From NCBI GenBank assembly GCA_017591395.1, contig WEDG01001071.1, forward strand, positions 62,001-126,000: a DNA stretch of 64,000 nucleotides, written 5' to 3'. Position 1 is the stretch's first letter. Each line of letters begins with the position of its first letter. Shown here one piece after another: positions 1-11,850 of this stretch. The notes under the pieces were generated by a model, which was not told the origin of the DNA, made no database searches, and was given only the letters and a program-made list of their open reading frames with translations. The position numbers and the translations under genes are program-made. The stretch is from Schistocephalus solidus. Its lineage: Eukaryota > Platyhelminthes > Cestoda > Diphyllobothriidea > Diphyllobothriidae.

Positions 1-411
1 TTTGATAGTACTGTTTTCTTCGACTCACGTTTTGTGAGATTGAAAAGAGTGTTTAAAAGTACGCTCACTCTTTTCCACACACGTCTCCGGTTGTAAAATG
101 TAACACCTCACCTGCTTTATTATATTTTGGAAGTTATAGTTGTATCTTTAGAGCAACAGGTAATACCGTAATTAATTTTCTGGAGGTTTATAAATTCCCA
201 TAAGTGGTGACAACTCAGTGTGCTCATGTCGTTCACAAGTAGAAAAACGACGTCGGTTTTGAAAATGCGGCCCTCTATGCAAGGTACTAGCGATGAGGTT
301 AAACCTATCTCCACACATCACTACGATTTCGCCTAGTCACTTTCCAAACCAACTTCCATTATTGGACCGCCACATCGGGCGCTTTTTATTAACTGTAACG
401 TTGGCTTGCAG
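1..411. other. unassigned, intron-like stretch
   Basis: No recognisable coding frame, RNA or repeat is seen here. The stretch ends in a plausible splice acceptor, a T/G-rich tract then TTGCAG at 406-411, so it may be the intron before the exon that follows. Confidence 0.4.
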
Positions 412-666
412 GTCAGCCTCTTCAGTCTGAATTGGAAGACCTTCTATCTGAATGTCACCCAGTCCAACATCGTTCGCATCTACCTGGAAGGACCCCTCAG
501 TCCTCCGGATCTCCACCCTCCGAACGAAGTGGTGGTGCTGCCAGCTTCACCCGGTCCCACTCATGGTGGACCGCCTCCCTTCTCTGTGGCCACCTTGAAG
601 GAACTCGTGTCTGAATGCTTGGATCCCCTGCCCCAGCCTGAGGATAAGGAGAATTCAGTATCCTAG
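412..666 (+). CDS. candidate 3'-terminal coding exon of an unrecognised host gene
   Basis: An open frame of 84 codons runs from directly after an acceptor-like TTGCAG to a TAG at 664-666. The frame has strong G/C preference at third codon positions, mixed hydrophobic and charged residues at the start (around NWKTFYLNV), a proline-rich centre and an acidic tail ending in PEDKENSVS. There is no ATG near the start, which fits a spliced terminal exon rather than a complete gene. A second frame is open to about 614 but has weaker third-position bias. No domain is recognised. No AATAAA signal is visible close downstream. Gene identity is unknown; exon status is inferred from base usage and the acceptor only. 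Confidence 0.4.
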   Translation, partial: VSLFSLNWKTFYLNVTQSNIVRIYLEGPLSPPDLHPPNEVVVLPASPGPTHGGPPPFSVATLKELVSECLDPLPQPEDKENSVS

Positions 667-2380
667 TAATATTCTTTTTTTTAATCTTCCCCTGTGTGCA
701 TGCTTATTTGCCGACAGTGTTGGCCCAACACGAGGGCCAGATCGGCCCAGGGTATGCGTTACTTAGGCCACATAGAGTCCGCGTGAGCCGCTATAGCTAC
801 TGTCGCACATTGGAGGGAAGGGTGTGTTGATGGTGTGCCTAGACGTAGGCCTCAGGCCGCACCGGTCACTGCGCCCAATCCCAACACCAGATGACTAATA
901 GGCTCAGCTAGTCCACTGGTGCATGGGAAAGCGAAGAGGGGGTGAGGTCCACACAAGGTAGTCAATCCGCGCGACGTCATCGCATTCCCTGCTATATTAA
1001 ACTGGCTCGCTGGCAGCCATCGTGACTCGCTAAAAGTCATGTCTTATTTGAAAGCTGCCAACTGACGGGATGACTCGGTTTTCATGGTCAGTACTGTGAG
1101 TGCATATTTGGGATGATTTGCTGGTAGACTGAAAGCCAGACTGCAATGGCTCCCTCCTAATGTTGTCTTTATTACACTCACACATGTACGATCTATGCTA
1201 TCCTTACAGAAATTCGGGTGTTTTAGTGCGAACTGGATCGCGTGTGGCACGCGCAGACGAGTTGTTTGGCTTTTCCAACTACTACTTGGTCGTCTTGACA
1301 GTTCGTTGCATTCGGGCAACGTGGCTAGGGGATAAGTGAGTGCAAAAGATGCTGCTCAAGTCACGAGTGCTGTGCGTGCACTGTGAAGCCCACGGTGGCC
1401 GTAGTCGCTCGCGACCGTTGAACGGATGCTTGTTTGACCAATTCTGGCTCCGGTCATGCCCGAGTACTATCTTCTGCTTTGTCTCAGTTGAGAGTCCAGC
1501 ATGCATCTGCTACGCGACAGGCAAGGAAACAGGTCTAGTCGCTGAATATGCTGCCTCCAGTCATCCTGGAACCACGAGCATGCTTCATAAGCAGAAATTG
1601 TAAAACTGAATGCTAGAATACACTCATTTCCAAACGGTCGTTTCACAAAGTCTCGAACATGGTCATATTTTGGAGGCGATTGGTTCACATCTTGCGAAAA
1701 TCAACTTTCAAGAAGACGGGATTGCTTGCAGGGGACCGTAAGTCATAAACTTTTCAATATTCCTTTTTGGGTAAATTTAACTAGTTCTGATGCACATCGG
1801 AACAAAGGCATATTCCTCAAGAAGAGATTTTGTGAGTGAAATGGACACACACATCGGTCTCGCCATGGAGTACCTCAGTATTTTTGATCTTTCCATACCG
1901 CTATTACCATCTGGTCTTCCTCCACGTGAATAACCTTTACGGATTCGCATTAAAACAGTTGTACTCATTGAGGGTAGACGATACACCATACCGGCAACAC
2001 GGGTACTAACTAAAACCCCAGACACGCGTTTCGCCAATATTCTGTCACTGCATGAAACAGCTGTGAGCGGTTCGGCTCATCATTTGTTCCCCAGCATTCC
2101 CCGTGAAATTTTAAAATTCCACTCTGCAAGTAATAAAAAATTAAGCCGCTCACAGACATCACCGTTCGGAATTCGGCGAACAACTGCACTTCATCTTGCA
2201 AATGTGCCTGGTACCTTAATAAGACAGATCCCTTTCTTCAACCTCCCCTCCGCGTCACAGAGTTACAGTTTCGGATGTCAAAACTGCGCTAAAAAACGAG
2301 ACTGGGTTTGGCTTATGTAACAATGAGACTGCAAAAATGGCCACATTATTTCAAACCGCAGAGCCCTTTTATTATCTTCA
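667..2380. other. unassigned, with a short interspersed-repeat fragment
   Basis: No supported gene is seen. Bases about 1117-1215 match a sequence also found near 20990 and 24780 (a pattern around GCAATGGCTCC), so an interspersed-repeat fragment lies here. Short open frames such as 1340-1603 have no recognised domain and unremarkable composition. Confidence 0.5.
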
Positions 2381-2553
2381 CGACTGGCTGGTTGATGATG
2401 GCTAATAAGCCAGAACTGACCCTTATCTTTGTCGATCATGTTATTCTGCCTGTATCCATAACCGTTGTGCGGCTGCTGACGGGGCTCGGGAGTGAGCTCC
2501 AAGGCACAACGGGATGAGGGCGTCCTGTAACCGATCGGTGAGCGCTTACTTAC
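2381..2553 (+). repeat. tRNA-derived SINE, body and 3' part
   Basis: This matches the body of the SINE family seen most completely at 39511-39775. Shared blocks are the AATAAGCCAGAA core, GCGGCTGCTG and the end block GATCGGTGAGCGC. The tRNA-like head is missing or too decayed to see. Confidence 0.75.
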
Positions 2554-3734
2554 CATAGTCTTCGTGAATTGTTATCTTATGGTTATGGTTAGATCTACGG
2601 CTAGAGTTAGACTTGATATTGCAATTTGGATTTGAAGGTAGTTTTATGCTCCCTGACGATGAGAATATTATTAAGTGGATAAGATTGCAGTTCGTGGCAG
2701 GATTTGACTGATGCTTTCGGTTAGGCTTTGGACTCAACCCAACCCTAACCGATTAAATTTAAGTCATAACTATCTTTCCGTAAATCAACACTTAACAAGG
2801 TAGCTGAAAAATCTGAATAATTTTGCCCACAGTTCTCAGCAGGGTTTCTTGTCAGATTGGGTGAAATCCAGTGTGCTCCGTAGGACCCCCATCATTGGTC
2901 ACTCCTCATATTGTTGGTCGAAACGGGCAGTGTAGAACCCTTTACAAGATATTATCTGCAAAACTTCAGCAGAAAAAAATATGAATCGTGAAGGTCTCAT
3001 ATTTTCTAGTCACCAATGATAGCATCATCCTAGCCAGTGCTTAAAAGCTTTTGCAGGGGAGCACTGGGACGCAACACTCCATCCCCCCACCCTTCACCAC
3101 CACCTCTTGCATGCGCATTTAAATAGATTGTCTATCTGAACTGCATGACGCTGTTACCTGTCCACCCATGAATGTTCGCATGTTCAGTCGGCATGAGCCT
3201 GCTTAAGAACCCATTTTTCACACACTTGCGACGGAATCGGAGTCTGTTGCCTTGCCAACACATGTATTGGTATGGTCGCAGAGTAGCCAATTTAAATACT
3301 AATCAGACTGTCTGCGTGTCCCCATCGACCATGTGTGTTTTTGGCCCGGGTGAAATGGCTTGGTAGTCACTGCGCCTGATCTCATCTCCATCCGGTTTAA
3401 CCTAGTGTTGCATCTGGCTTTAGTTGAGGTCTGCGCTCCTTTCCTTCGTCTCACAAACATGGCACACTATTGGCCCATCACAGTAGCCTCTAGTTCTTGG
3501 CTTTGAGGGTTGCAATTTTATGGGGGAAGGGGATAACTCGCAGCTGGAAGCCAAGTTGCGCTGGGCTTCCAGCTTCTGACAGCTCTCACGAGTGCGTAAC
3601 GTCTAGTTCATGCGACTTTGAAGACCAGCATGTGAGCAACTGCTCAGGAATTCGTGCGGCGCGCGGGCCCGGATACTCTATCAGCCATTCCACCCAGACC
3701 TTTCGACACGGTCTTTGCGGAAAGGGAGTACCAC
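2554..3734. other. unassigned; GGTTAG-like degenerate tract at 2560-2770
   Basis: Bases 2560-2770 are rich in degenerate GGTTAG/CTAACC words resembling decayed telomere-like repeats, without the terminal inverted repeats seen in the MITE at 7242. The remainder shows no gene or repeat that can be named. Confidence 0.4.
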
Positions 3735-3891
3735 TAAACATAAGAGAGATTGGGATAGTCATTTCAGGCTAGTTAACCGTCATCAGTCAGCCATACCCGG
3801 CCCAAAGTTTGGATGAGCTGGGGTTCCAACCCGGGTTATTTAATCATTGCGTGCTAAGTAGCCAACACTCTTCCATTAAGCCACGTGCCCG
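3735..3891 (-). repeat. tRNA-derived SINE, head and start of body
   Basis: Read on the minus strand, this begins with a tRNA-like head: an A-box-like GTGGCTTAATGG and a B-box-like GGTTGGAACCC. The family body follows (GGGTATGGCTG then TGATGACGG). The head is diverged from a working tRNA. It aligns with copies at 9140-9290 and 39511-39775. Confidence 0.75.
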
Positions 3892-6800
3892 TTATCCTGT
3901 CAGTTCTGATCGGGAATATTCACTTTCTTAGGATGGACCTTCACAAGTCAGGTGTAGGGACATGTTGCTTCCGTTAGCATGGGATTACTGGGGGAGGAAT
4001 ACTCATGACCCTCTCGTTACATACTGCATCATACCCGAATGTTCAATGATCCACTTGGGAAATTCTAATCCTCGTCGAGTTCGGCAAAACTAAGATGGCT
4101 AAAAGACGTGATTTACGGCTTCATGTTCGTCTAGTGTTATTCTGTCACTGGAGCCTTTAAGATATTTATTATTTCGAATGCCGGGATTTTCGACTCTGTG
4201 CTCATGTCTACCCGTTTTTCCCACTTGTTTGTATTCTCATGTGTCGGTGGATGGGCAAATGCGCTGCAGGAGTCTTTAATGTCTGATTTCCGACTGGCGA
4301 CCTCTTCGTGTCCGCTTGGCAGGCCTCTCCAACCCTGTTATCTGGTCACCACTTTTGCAGTACCGGTGCTGTCTGCGTCCATGGGGGACAAGTGGGCAGA
4401 CGTTGCCTTTGTGTCGACGAATCGTTCATTGAGCCGCCTGTCATCCGTCTGACATGATTTTGGACACTTGAGTCACGGTAGTCTCGTCGCCAAGACAGAC
4501 TGCCTGTCACTAAAAGAGCGTCTACGAAACTCCACTTAATCTGTCAGAAGACGCTGCTCTGCAGTTTGATTCTCATTGAGTCCCAGTTGACTTTCAAAAA
4601 CTGCTGCTTGTCGTGACTTTTGTTTTAGCGGTCCCCAAGTGCTACCGTTCAAGTTCGAGCCTCGGTGCGCATGCAGCCAAATGGTGGCCATCTGCCGTGT
4701 CGTCCCTTATGGATTGTTTGGAGCGCGCGGTGAGATGGGGGGGGCATTGCACCTAGGTTAGATTTATCGCTCTTCCACCTTCGCACAACCATGGTGATTT
4801 GCCGGGGGACCGAGCGACCCCTCTCCTTCCAACGCCTCAGCTGCACGCCTGTTCGCTAACTCACCCTTTCGACACCTGTCCTGCATTCAGATCCCACTGG
4901 CATGCACCCGCTGCGAAACACACCAGTGCTGCCTATTTACGTGTCTCAACAGGCACGTCTTTTTGCTCCTCACAGTTAATTTGATTTGCTTCTTTTCTAA
5001 ATTTCAACGAGGTTGGCGGGATATGGGGGTGGTGAATGCACCATTCCTCGCTTGGCAATCGAATCCTACAACTCTGCGCATGTTACTCGCCCAAAATCCG
5101 GTCTTATTTTATGTGGACGCTGAGGATTTGCCATATATTTTCACAATGCATACTCTGGGTGTAGGGGGGGGAGGGGGTTGCCGCATATGATATGTGAATC
5201 TTTCCGACGGTAAGGACGTTACTGCCGCCAACAACAATACTGAAGGCACTCACGCTCGCATTGGTTTCGTGTGTGCATGTTTATGTGTTTTGCAGCACCA
5301 GCGCTGTAATGATAGCAGCTACTGTGTGGGATCACCGTTGCTGTTGTTGGGCGTTGCCGGTGCGGTGCTCACGTTTTCACACAGGAGGGGGGTTGGGGGA
5401 GGTGAGACGATAAAGAACCATTCACATCAGCACTGACGTCTTCGGCATGCACGAACCGCCATCACCACCCTCAGTGGCGCCCATGAGAACCACTTGTACA
5501 GCGAAAGGCCTGTTCGGAGGCGCACTTTGCCATAGTCATCGCTGCGTACTATAACGCCGCCTCCGATGCAGTCCGTTAGCAATCCATTGTAAGCCTGCTT
5601 AACAGTAGCGTTTTAGTCAGAAGGATAGTCACACGAACAGGTAGAATTGCTGAAGTGTATTTGTGCGGCACCCAGCTATGCTGTGAGGTGTTCTCTCTTT
5701 CTTGCTCCCGGCTCAATTTCCACACCCACTCGGCCCTTTCCTCGAAAACGTTTTTAGTTCAGTAATGCGGGACTGGCAGGGAGTCTAGGGGGCGGGAGTG
5801 GGGGACCATGGATAATTCTGTGATCCTTGGGCACCTCTATACACATGCCATGGGGTGATGAAATCGTCTGATTGTCTCTTTCTTGAGATCCTTGTAGGAT
5901 GACGCGCCTCTGCGTATGCGCCAAACGATGTGCGGATGTGTCCCTCTTGAATCACAATTGTTACCGCCTGGGGTTTTATCTGCCGCAACTTTCTCCCACG
6001 CCATGCGTACTATTCGTTGCACTGTCGCCACTGCGGCTGATGGTCGTGAAGTTGGGTGGCGCTAGGTCAGGCATCGCGTTCTGCGCTTGCCATCGCGATG
6101 CTTTGATGTGACCACGAGGCAGCACCATTGGCGCACCACGCCCCCATGTCCTCCCGATGTCTTGTGTCTTGCATGGCCTCCTTTGTGATTTTCTTAAACA
6201 GTTTGCGGTCTGCTCACTTTGTTCCCACACTCCTGAGGGACGCTTGGAAGCGCAGTTTCCCAGGTTTCCCCGTGGCTGGGACCGGCGAACCATCTGCCTT
6301 TGATGTTCCCACTCCTTCTTACAGGAGTTTGACTGAAGGCTGTTGATAGATTGTAATTGCGTTACTGTAGTGACAACGGACTTCCCAACAGCTTATATCG
6401 CCTCAATGTGTATCCATGGCCTAGTTGGTACCACGATCTGTCCGTAGTCGTGACAAGAAATCAGTGCAAGTCACCGTCCCTGTACCACCATGTTGTGGAG
6501 CACATGGTGGACATAGTCGAACTCGACGTCGACCTTCGCCGAGAAACCGATGTTATCTCGTGGCAGGGTTGAAAAACCGGAAAAACTGAAGGCGCTGACG
6601 CAGCAGCAGAAATATCGGCGAACCACATGTCCAGGCTTGTAGGTAGTACCTATTGTACGTTCCCACTTATGTTTTCTCGTTATAACACTACCGTCCGTTT
6701 GACAGTAACATAACTATTTGCTTACTAACAACACTAGACATCATTTCTCACCGTTCGTACGTTTGACATTAGCAGTAGAACCCTTTATATGCTACCACTG

Positions 6801-7225
6801 TTATTTTTATTTTTACTTGCTTCATTCAAATAACTATGCTGTTTTTGCTTCCCATCAACTCCCTTGTTACTTTTTAAATCTCCTTTATTGTCCCCGCGTA
6901 AATTGTCACTATCTTACTGCTTGTAAGCTTGGAGACACTTGGTTGTGCGTGTACAGTTTATATTTTGGTAATCATTTAACATTATAGAACCGTGTTTTCG
7001 TCCAAACGGTAATTGTCTGTGTTCTTACCTACGACGACACGAAGTGAAACAACCCAAGCTATTTAAGCTAGACGGGCTTAAAAGCGGCTTACTCAACAGA
7101 ACTCTAGTAGAACTACCCAAACGGGCTACAGTTGGCTGCCGGATATATTGTACACCTATGTCGGAAGTACGGTATAACGTCTTAGCCGCAGTGAATATTT
7201 CAAGTCTACTCCTGCTTTTTTTCAG
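3892..7225. other. unassigned 3.3 kb
   Basis: No supported gene. A CAAGTCACCGTCCCTG block near 6465-6480 belongs to the interspersed repeat also seen at 21190 and 46865. Open frames of 60-105 codons occur on both strands but overlap each other and show no family motif. An acceptor-like TGTGTTTTGCAG ends near 5293, but the open stretch after it is short and ambiguous. Confidence 0.45.
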
Positions 7226-7241
7226 GAGGTCGCACCGGTAA

Positions 7242-7623
7242 GGATGACTTGTATAGCCGCCTAAACAGGACATGGGAACAGGAATCGCGAGCAATGCATG
7301 TGCTTTTGCGCCAAATTCCGGAGAACGTAGGTTAGGGATTAAGGTGAGGGTTAGGGTTAGGTTTAATTTTGAGGTTAAGGTCGGCGTTGGGGTTTAGGGT
7401 CATGATTAGGCTAAAGTTTAAGGTTATTATCGTATTAACTCTAGGTTTTCGATTTAGGGTAGAACTAGAGTTAAGCTCAAGGGGGCAATTTAGTTTTATG
7501 GTATGGTTAGTGTTAAGATAAGAGAATATTTACCCATCATGAAATTTACCGTAGACCCACCTATTTAAAGCGATAGAGTGGTGCCTATTCCGTGTCCTAT
7601 TTAGGCGGTCATTCAAGGCATCC
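7242..7623. mobile_element. MITE family A, copy 1 (TTAGGG-rich core, inverted termini)
   Basis: The left end (GGATGACTTGTATAGCCGCC) and the reverse complement of the right end (GGATGCCTTGAATGACCGCC) form imperfect terminal inverted repeats of about 45 bp around a shared CCTAAACAGGACA-like block. The core is full of TTAGGG/GGTTAG words, including GGGTTAGGGTTAGG near 7345-7360. Two more copies lie at 53863 and 63090. There is no coding capacity, so this is a non-autonomous DNA element by structure; the transposase family is not determined. Confidence 0.8.
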
Positions 7624-9139
7624 CTACCTATTTTGGTATCATTATACACCCGTGACTTGCTATTGTTGTCGTTGGCTTACTATCAAATGGGTTTGTAATA
7701 GTTACGAGAACCATGACCGAGAGAAATGAGGGAGACAGGGCTGATAGTTTCTGACTCATTTGCCGCCACCACCGTCAACCAACCACACTCCAAGTACATG
7801 TGTGGAAGACCGAGCTTCCAAGGCGAAACACAACACTGGTGTTTCTGTCTTGCGACCAGGTTTGATTGGTGAATCGGATCCGTAAGGCATTATTATACAC
7901 ACAGGAAACTAGTGTCCATGAGAACTGCGGAGTTTTTAACGTGAGGGTGAAGAATTCCAGTCTTACAGCTCCGGCATGTACCATTAAGCAGGGAGAGGAT
8001 AAAGGGAATCGAAAGGCTCAGAAGTGCAGATAGGATGTTTCGGTGGCTTCTCAATTGAACGGTCCAACGGATGCTTCCTAAAGCCCTAGAATCCCCCCCC
8101 ACGCAACTTGGGGCTGCGCATTGTGTAGCGTGTGGACTCGAATTAGAAAATTCAAACTCTGCAGACGGAGAGCTGTGGGCTTGGAGGGGGAGGGGAGGGG
8201 AGGGGAACGCAACTGGTGAGGGCTCCGTTTTAAGGGCAAAGCAGGGAGCTGAAAATAAATTAAGAGGATGGCGACCAAAATGTGAGTAAAGCACGCGCGC
8301 GACCAGATAAGCACACACGCATAGACCGGGGGATAAGGCCACGCAAGCGCGCTTTCTCGATTGCCGGTTTTGCTGACGTGGGGTCTCCCTGATACGCGTA
8401 TACAGGGTGCGACGACTAGGAAGCTGTCTCTGATCTGCACGGTCACCACTGCGAAACACTGCTAACCTAGGAGATATCATTCCTCACCCCACTCTGACGG
8501 CGACTGACTATGTCAGGACTGGGTCTCGACGCTTCGGTCGGAGATAGCCGGGTTAGTGCACTCATAGAGGAGTAGAGGTGACGCGGAGGAAGGGTAGGAT
8601 GTGACTGGGCTTCATGAAGTTTCCGTTTAATTACCCAACTAAGAAGGAGCTGTAGGCATCTAACTCATGATTTCCCTGACTAGGTACGGATGTATCACCT
8701 AAATCAGGAAACAAGCAAGAGGCGGCATGATAAGCACGATTTATCGTCACTCCTCCAGCAATCCATCGCTTTCTTTCCGGACAACTTCCGGCCATTAGAG
8801 GGGCTCCTAAGCGCCTCAAATCATCGGGTGACTGACTGATCGTGTATGGGCCACCTCAGACCTAACATTTTATCGTTGTCAGAACGGTTACTGGAGTTTT
8901 TATTCCGTTTTTTTCATATTGAGCGTCTAAATTTGCGTATGTGGTAAGTAGGTGAAGCGACCTGGGTCTGTAAGGAAATGGTATTGAAACCGTTAAATAT
9001 GAATAGCAATTAAAGAAACGAAAGTCTGTTTGCGATGGTGGATGTGCGCTCAGCGATCTGGTTACCAGACGCACTCGTCCATTTGGGTCTCAATATCGGG
9101 CTCCCGCAGGCGTTTGCATATTGCTCATTAATATATGCA
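7624..9139. other. unassigned; long minus open frame of doubtful meaning, and a G-run array
   Basis: A 195-codon minus-strand open frame (7893-8480) has no recognisable domain. It is rich in Ser, Arg, Pro and Leu, and an alternative frame is open beside it, so it is not called as a gene. Nothing else is recognised apart from the guanine-run array listed separately. Confidence 0.4.
8186..8205 (+). other. putative G-quadruplex motif
   Basis: Four guanine runs of four to five bases are separated by single adenines. This fits the consensus for a very stable short-loop intramolecular quadruplex. No promoter or gene can be tied to it. Confidence 0.65.
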
Positions 9140-9290
9140 GATAAGAGAGTACCGACAAAGACTAGGGAGACTGGTATGACCATTTATACCTTTTTAGCCG
9201 TCATCAGCTAGCCATACCCAACCCCTGGAATAACCAGGGATTCCAACCCCGATTCTTTCGGTCATTCGGTCACTGACCCGCTGTCCTGCT
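9140..9290 (-). repeat. tRNA-derived SINE copy, partial
   Basis: On the minus strand the B-box-like GGTTGGAATCCC is followed by the family body (GGGTATGGCTAG, TGATGACGGCTA, GGTCATACCAGTCTC). It aligns with 3735-3891 over head and body, including the GGGTTGGGTATG junction. The 5' part of the head is decayed. Confidence 0.7.
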
Positions 9291-10035
9291 ATGGTGGAAT
9301 TGCGGTCACTGAGCAGGTTATGACATGTGCTCCTCCCATTGTCTTTGCTGCAACAAAGATGCCATTGATTTCATTCTTGTGTGCTGGCTATTGGTTGGTA
9401 GGTAGTGTCAAACAGATGATTCTCATTCAATTTCCGAAAAGCCTTTTAAATAGCAGCCATTATTCTGTATTGTTGCGCCACATTGGTTCAAAATGTTGCT
9501 TAAGTCAGTATTCATGAAACTTATCTTCTTATTAACAGTCAAAAGACTGTGTCATGTAGGACTTTAAAGCTTGACTTGAAAACTAAGTCAAGCATCAGTA
9601 CATGGATCACCCCCCTCCCCCCGTAATACAGGCGGTCCGAGAGGGGTAAGTATTCCCATGTCCTAATACTGGCAATGACCCTTACCCTAATTCTCCAGGA
9701 ATTTAGCGCAAAACCGCATACATAACGGGGGGTTCCTCTTTCCATGTCCTGCTTGGGGGTGGGCGGGGGCATATAAGCTGCCTCAACCCATCAGCATTAT
9801 AATGGTATCCGAGTTCGATGAGGAAACATTTTCTACACTAATTGGGAAGGACAGAAATGACGAAACATCACCATGAGAAGTTGCGATCAAAGCCCAGAAC
9901 CTCTAGCGCAATTATGAGAGGAGGTAGGAGTTAGTGCTATATGGACGCAATTCTTGTGAGGAGAAAAAGGACAGATTGTTGATTGAAGCGAACAGGCGAG
10001 TTCCAGGAAGTTGCTCAGAAGAAGCCAAGGCGAAG
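9291..10035. other. unassigned
   Basis: No recognised gene or repeat is seen between the SINE and the PLE terminal sequence. Confidence 0.4.
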
Positions 10036-11850
10036 ATGGTGTTTATTGGCCTGACATTTCGGATTCTCCCTCGAACTCATAATCAGAGACGGTTGCAGAA
10101 AGGGGTACTTGCGGTACAAGATGCGCCTTATTTATAGGGTGTAATGGCCAGGCAACCACAGACCTACTATCGCTGGCAGTCCTCGTGTTCATCGCAGGGG
10201 GTCGTAGTCGATGCGATAATTACTTCTTGTTCCGTACGCGAGTCGTTAATTGTCGTGATTTCATCACCGTTGTCGATTCCTGATGTGACAATTACTCGGC
10301 GATTTGGCTCGCTGTTACCGGGACTACTGGTCACCCACATCCTCCACGCGCGGCTAGCAATTTTGTCCTGACAAAATTGAAACACAGAATATGGAGCCGC
10401 GAGATCATTACGCTTATTAATCGACTGTGTGTCAGAGAACCATGACTCAAGTAGTTCACGGCTCACGCGGTTGTCAGCCCTTGCGAGAATTTCGGCCTCG
10501 TAAAACTTGACTGTGTTGTCGGGTCCCGTCGTATGAGCCACGACTTGAGAGTTGGTGTCTTTCGTCCTCCCTGCTGCCGCGTGCTCGGCCATTCGCGTGC
10601 CGAGTAGCCTCCCAGTTTCTCTGACGTAGTCGCTTTGTCCGCAACTGCACCAGATTCGGTAAACGACTCCAGGCGTTTCTTGCCGTGGTATCGGGTATTT
10701 TGGCCTCATTATTTGGCGCCTGATAGTTGCGTTTGGTCGTTGTACTACTGCTACTGCGAGTGGTGTGAGACGGCGGCCAAAAGCTTCCAATACATTATTC
10801 ACGTACGGCAGCGCTCGCCTTGGTTGCGCATGTAACTTTCGACAAAGTTGCGCGGGTAGCCATTTGCTCTGCACCTCCATCGAAGGTACTGTGATTCGGC
10901 AACCTTGTCTTCTAGTTCGTTGCAGTGGGTCGCAACACGCTAATATAGCGTCCCGTACGTAACTACGTTTATGACCGATTGGGTGATTACTGTTGAAGCT
11001 CATTACTTGCGTTTTATATGTCACTTTCCTGAATACATTATTTTTAAGGCCACCACAATCTTTGTGACAGACGAGGACATAAAGGAAGGTTATCTGGTCG
11101 TTTTCTTCTTCCTCCATCGTGAATTGGATGTCCGTGAAGACGCTGTTGAGGTTTTCTTTGAATGCCGGCATCTGATCCCGTTTGATAATGACGATGGTGT
11201 CGTCCACATACCGAACCCAGAATTTAGGTCTGTAGTGTTGGAAGACCAGTGATTCCAGCCGCTGCAGGACTGCTTTAGCTATGAGTCCCGAGATCGGTGA
11301 ACCCATCGGTGGGCCTTTCACCTGCTCATAGATTATTCAGTCCAACGTGAAGTACGTTTTGAGGCATAGCATCAGGAGTTGGATGATTTTTGCGTGTCCG
11401 AGGCGATTCTACGTTTCATCGTATTTGATTTGGAGGAGTAACTCGACGGTCTTGACTGTCAGATCCTGGTGGATGGAAGTAAAATGAGACGTGGCATCAA
11501 AAGATACCATAACTTAATTTGGCAGGAGACTAACCCCTTTAAGTTTCTCCAAGAGTTGGATTGATGAACTGACTGTGGTCTATGAATCCGCGGTTAAAAA
11601 ATTTAAGGCGCTGAAACAGCCACTTTGCCAGGCCCTAAGTTCCTTTGAGTGAAACAGTGGGCCGGAGAGAATGAACACGAGGACTGCCGGTGATATTAGG
11701 CCAGTGGTTGGCTGGCAACCGCGCCCTATAAATACTGCACAACTTGTGTCCCAAGTACCCTTTTCTGCAATTGTCTCTGATGATGGGTTCGAGAGAGAAT
11801 CCGAAACGTTAGGCCAATAAACACCATGTTCCAGTGATTGCCGCTCCTTC
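10036..11850 (-). mobile_element. Penelope-like element P1 with inverted terminal sequences
   Basis: A PLE body on the minus strand is bracketed by related sequences in opposite orientation: 10036-10145 (plus) and about 11700-11830 (minus). These share blocks such as GTTTATTGGCCT and TTTCGGATTCTC. The same terminal sequence recurs at 29120 and 47440. PLEs are known to carry terminal repeats (pLTRs) that may be direct or inverted. RT coding extends upstream (higher coordinates) of the long open frame to roughly 11650 but is broken there by stops and frameshifts. Only about 1.5 kb of body is present, so the N-terminal half is missing. Confidence 0.85.
10167..11321 (-). pseudogene. PLE reverse transcriptase / GIY-YIG endonuclease, 5'-truncated
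   Basis: This is a 384-residue open frame. Residues 2-13 hold the RT motif KGPPMGSPISGL, and residues 38-41 are the catalytic YVDD. Residues about 55-130 are the thumb-like part, followed by a basic linker. Residues 219-247 hold the GIY-YIG core (VVYRIWCSC, then YVRETGRLLGTRMAEH). The usual small residue in the second motif (YxGxT) is Arg here, which may harm the nuclease. In PLEs this protein reverse-transcribes the element RNA and nicks the target. An in-frame TGA lies just upstream in the same RT frame (LD-stop-IIYEQ), so the displayed start is not a true start and the gene is broken. The RT fingers are recognisable only in pieces up to about 11650. Confidence 0.9.

Noticed and set aside
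7320..7500. A true telomere or chromosome end
   Set aside because: TTAGGG words are degenerate and enclosed by inverted termini that recur at two other internal loci.
7893..8480. 195-codon minus-strand open frame
   Set aside because: No domain, overlapping open frame of similar length on the same strand, and composition explained by local GC skew.
10635..11252. Plus-strand open frames inside P1
   Set aside because: Antisense shadows of the RT/GIY-YIG frame.
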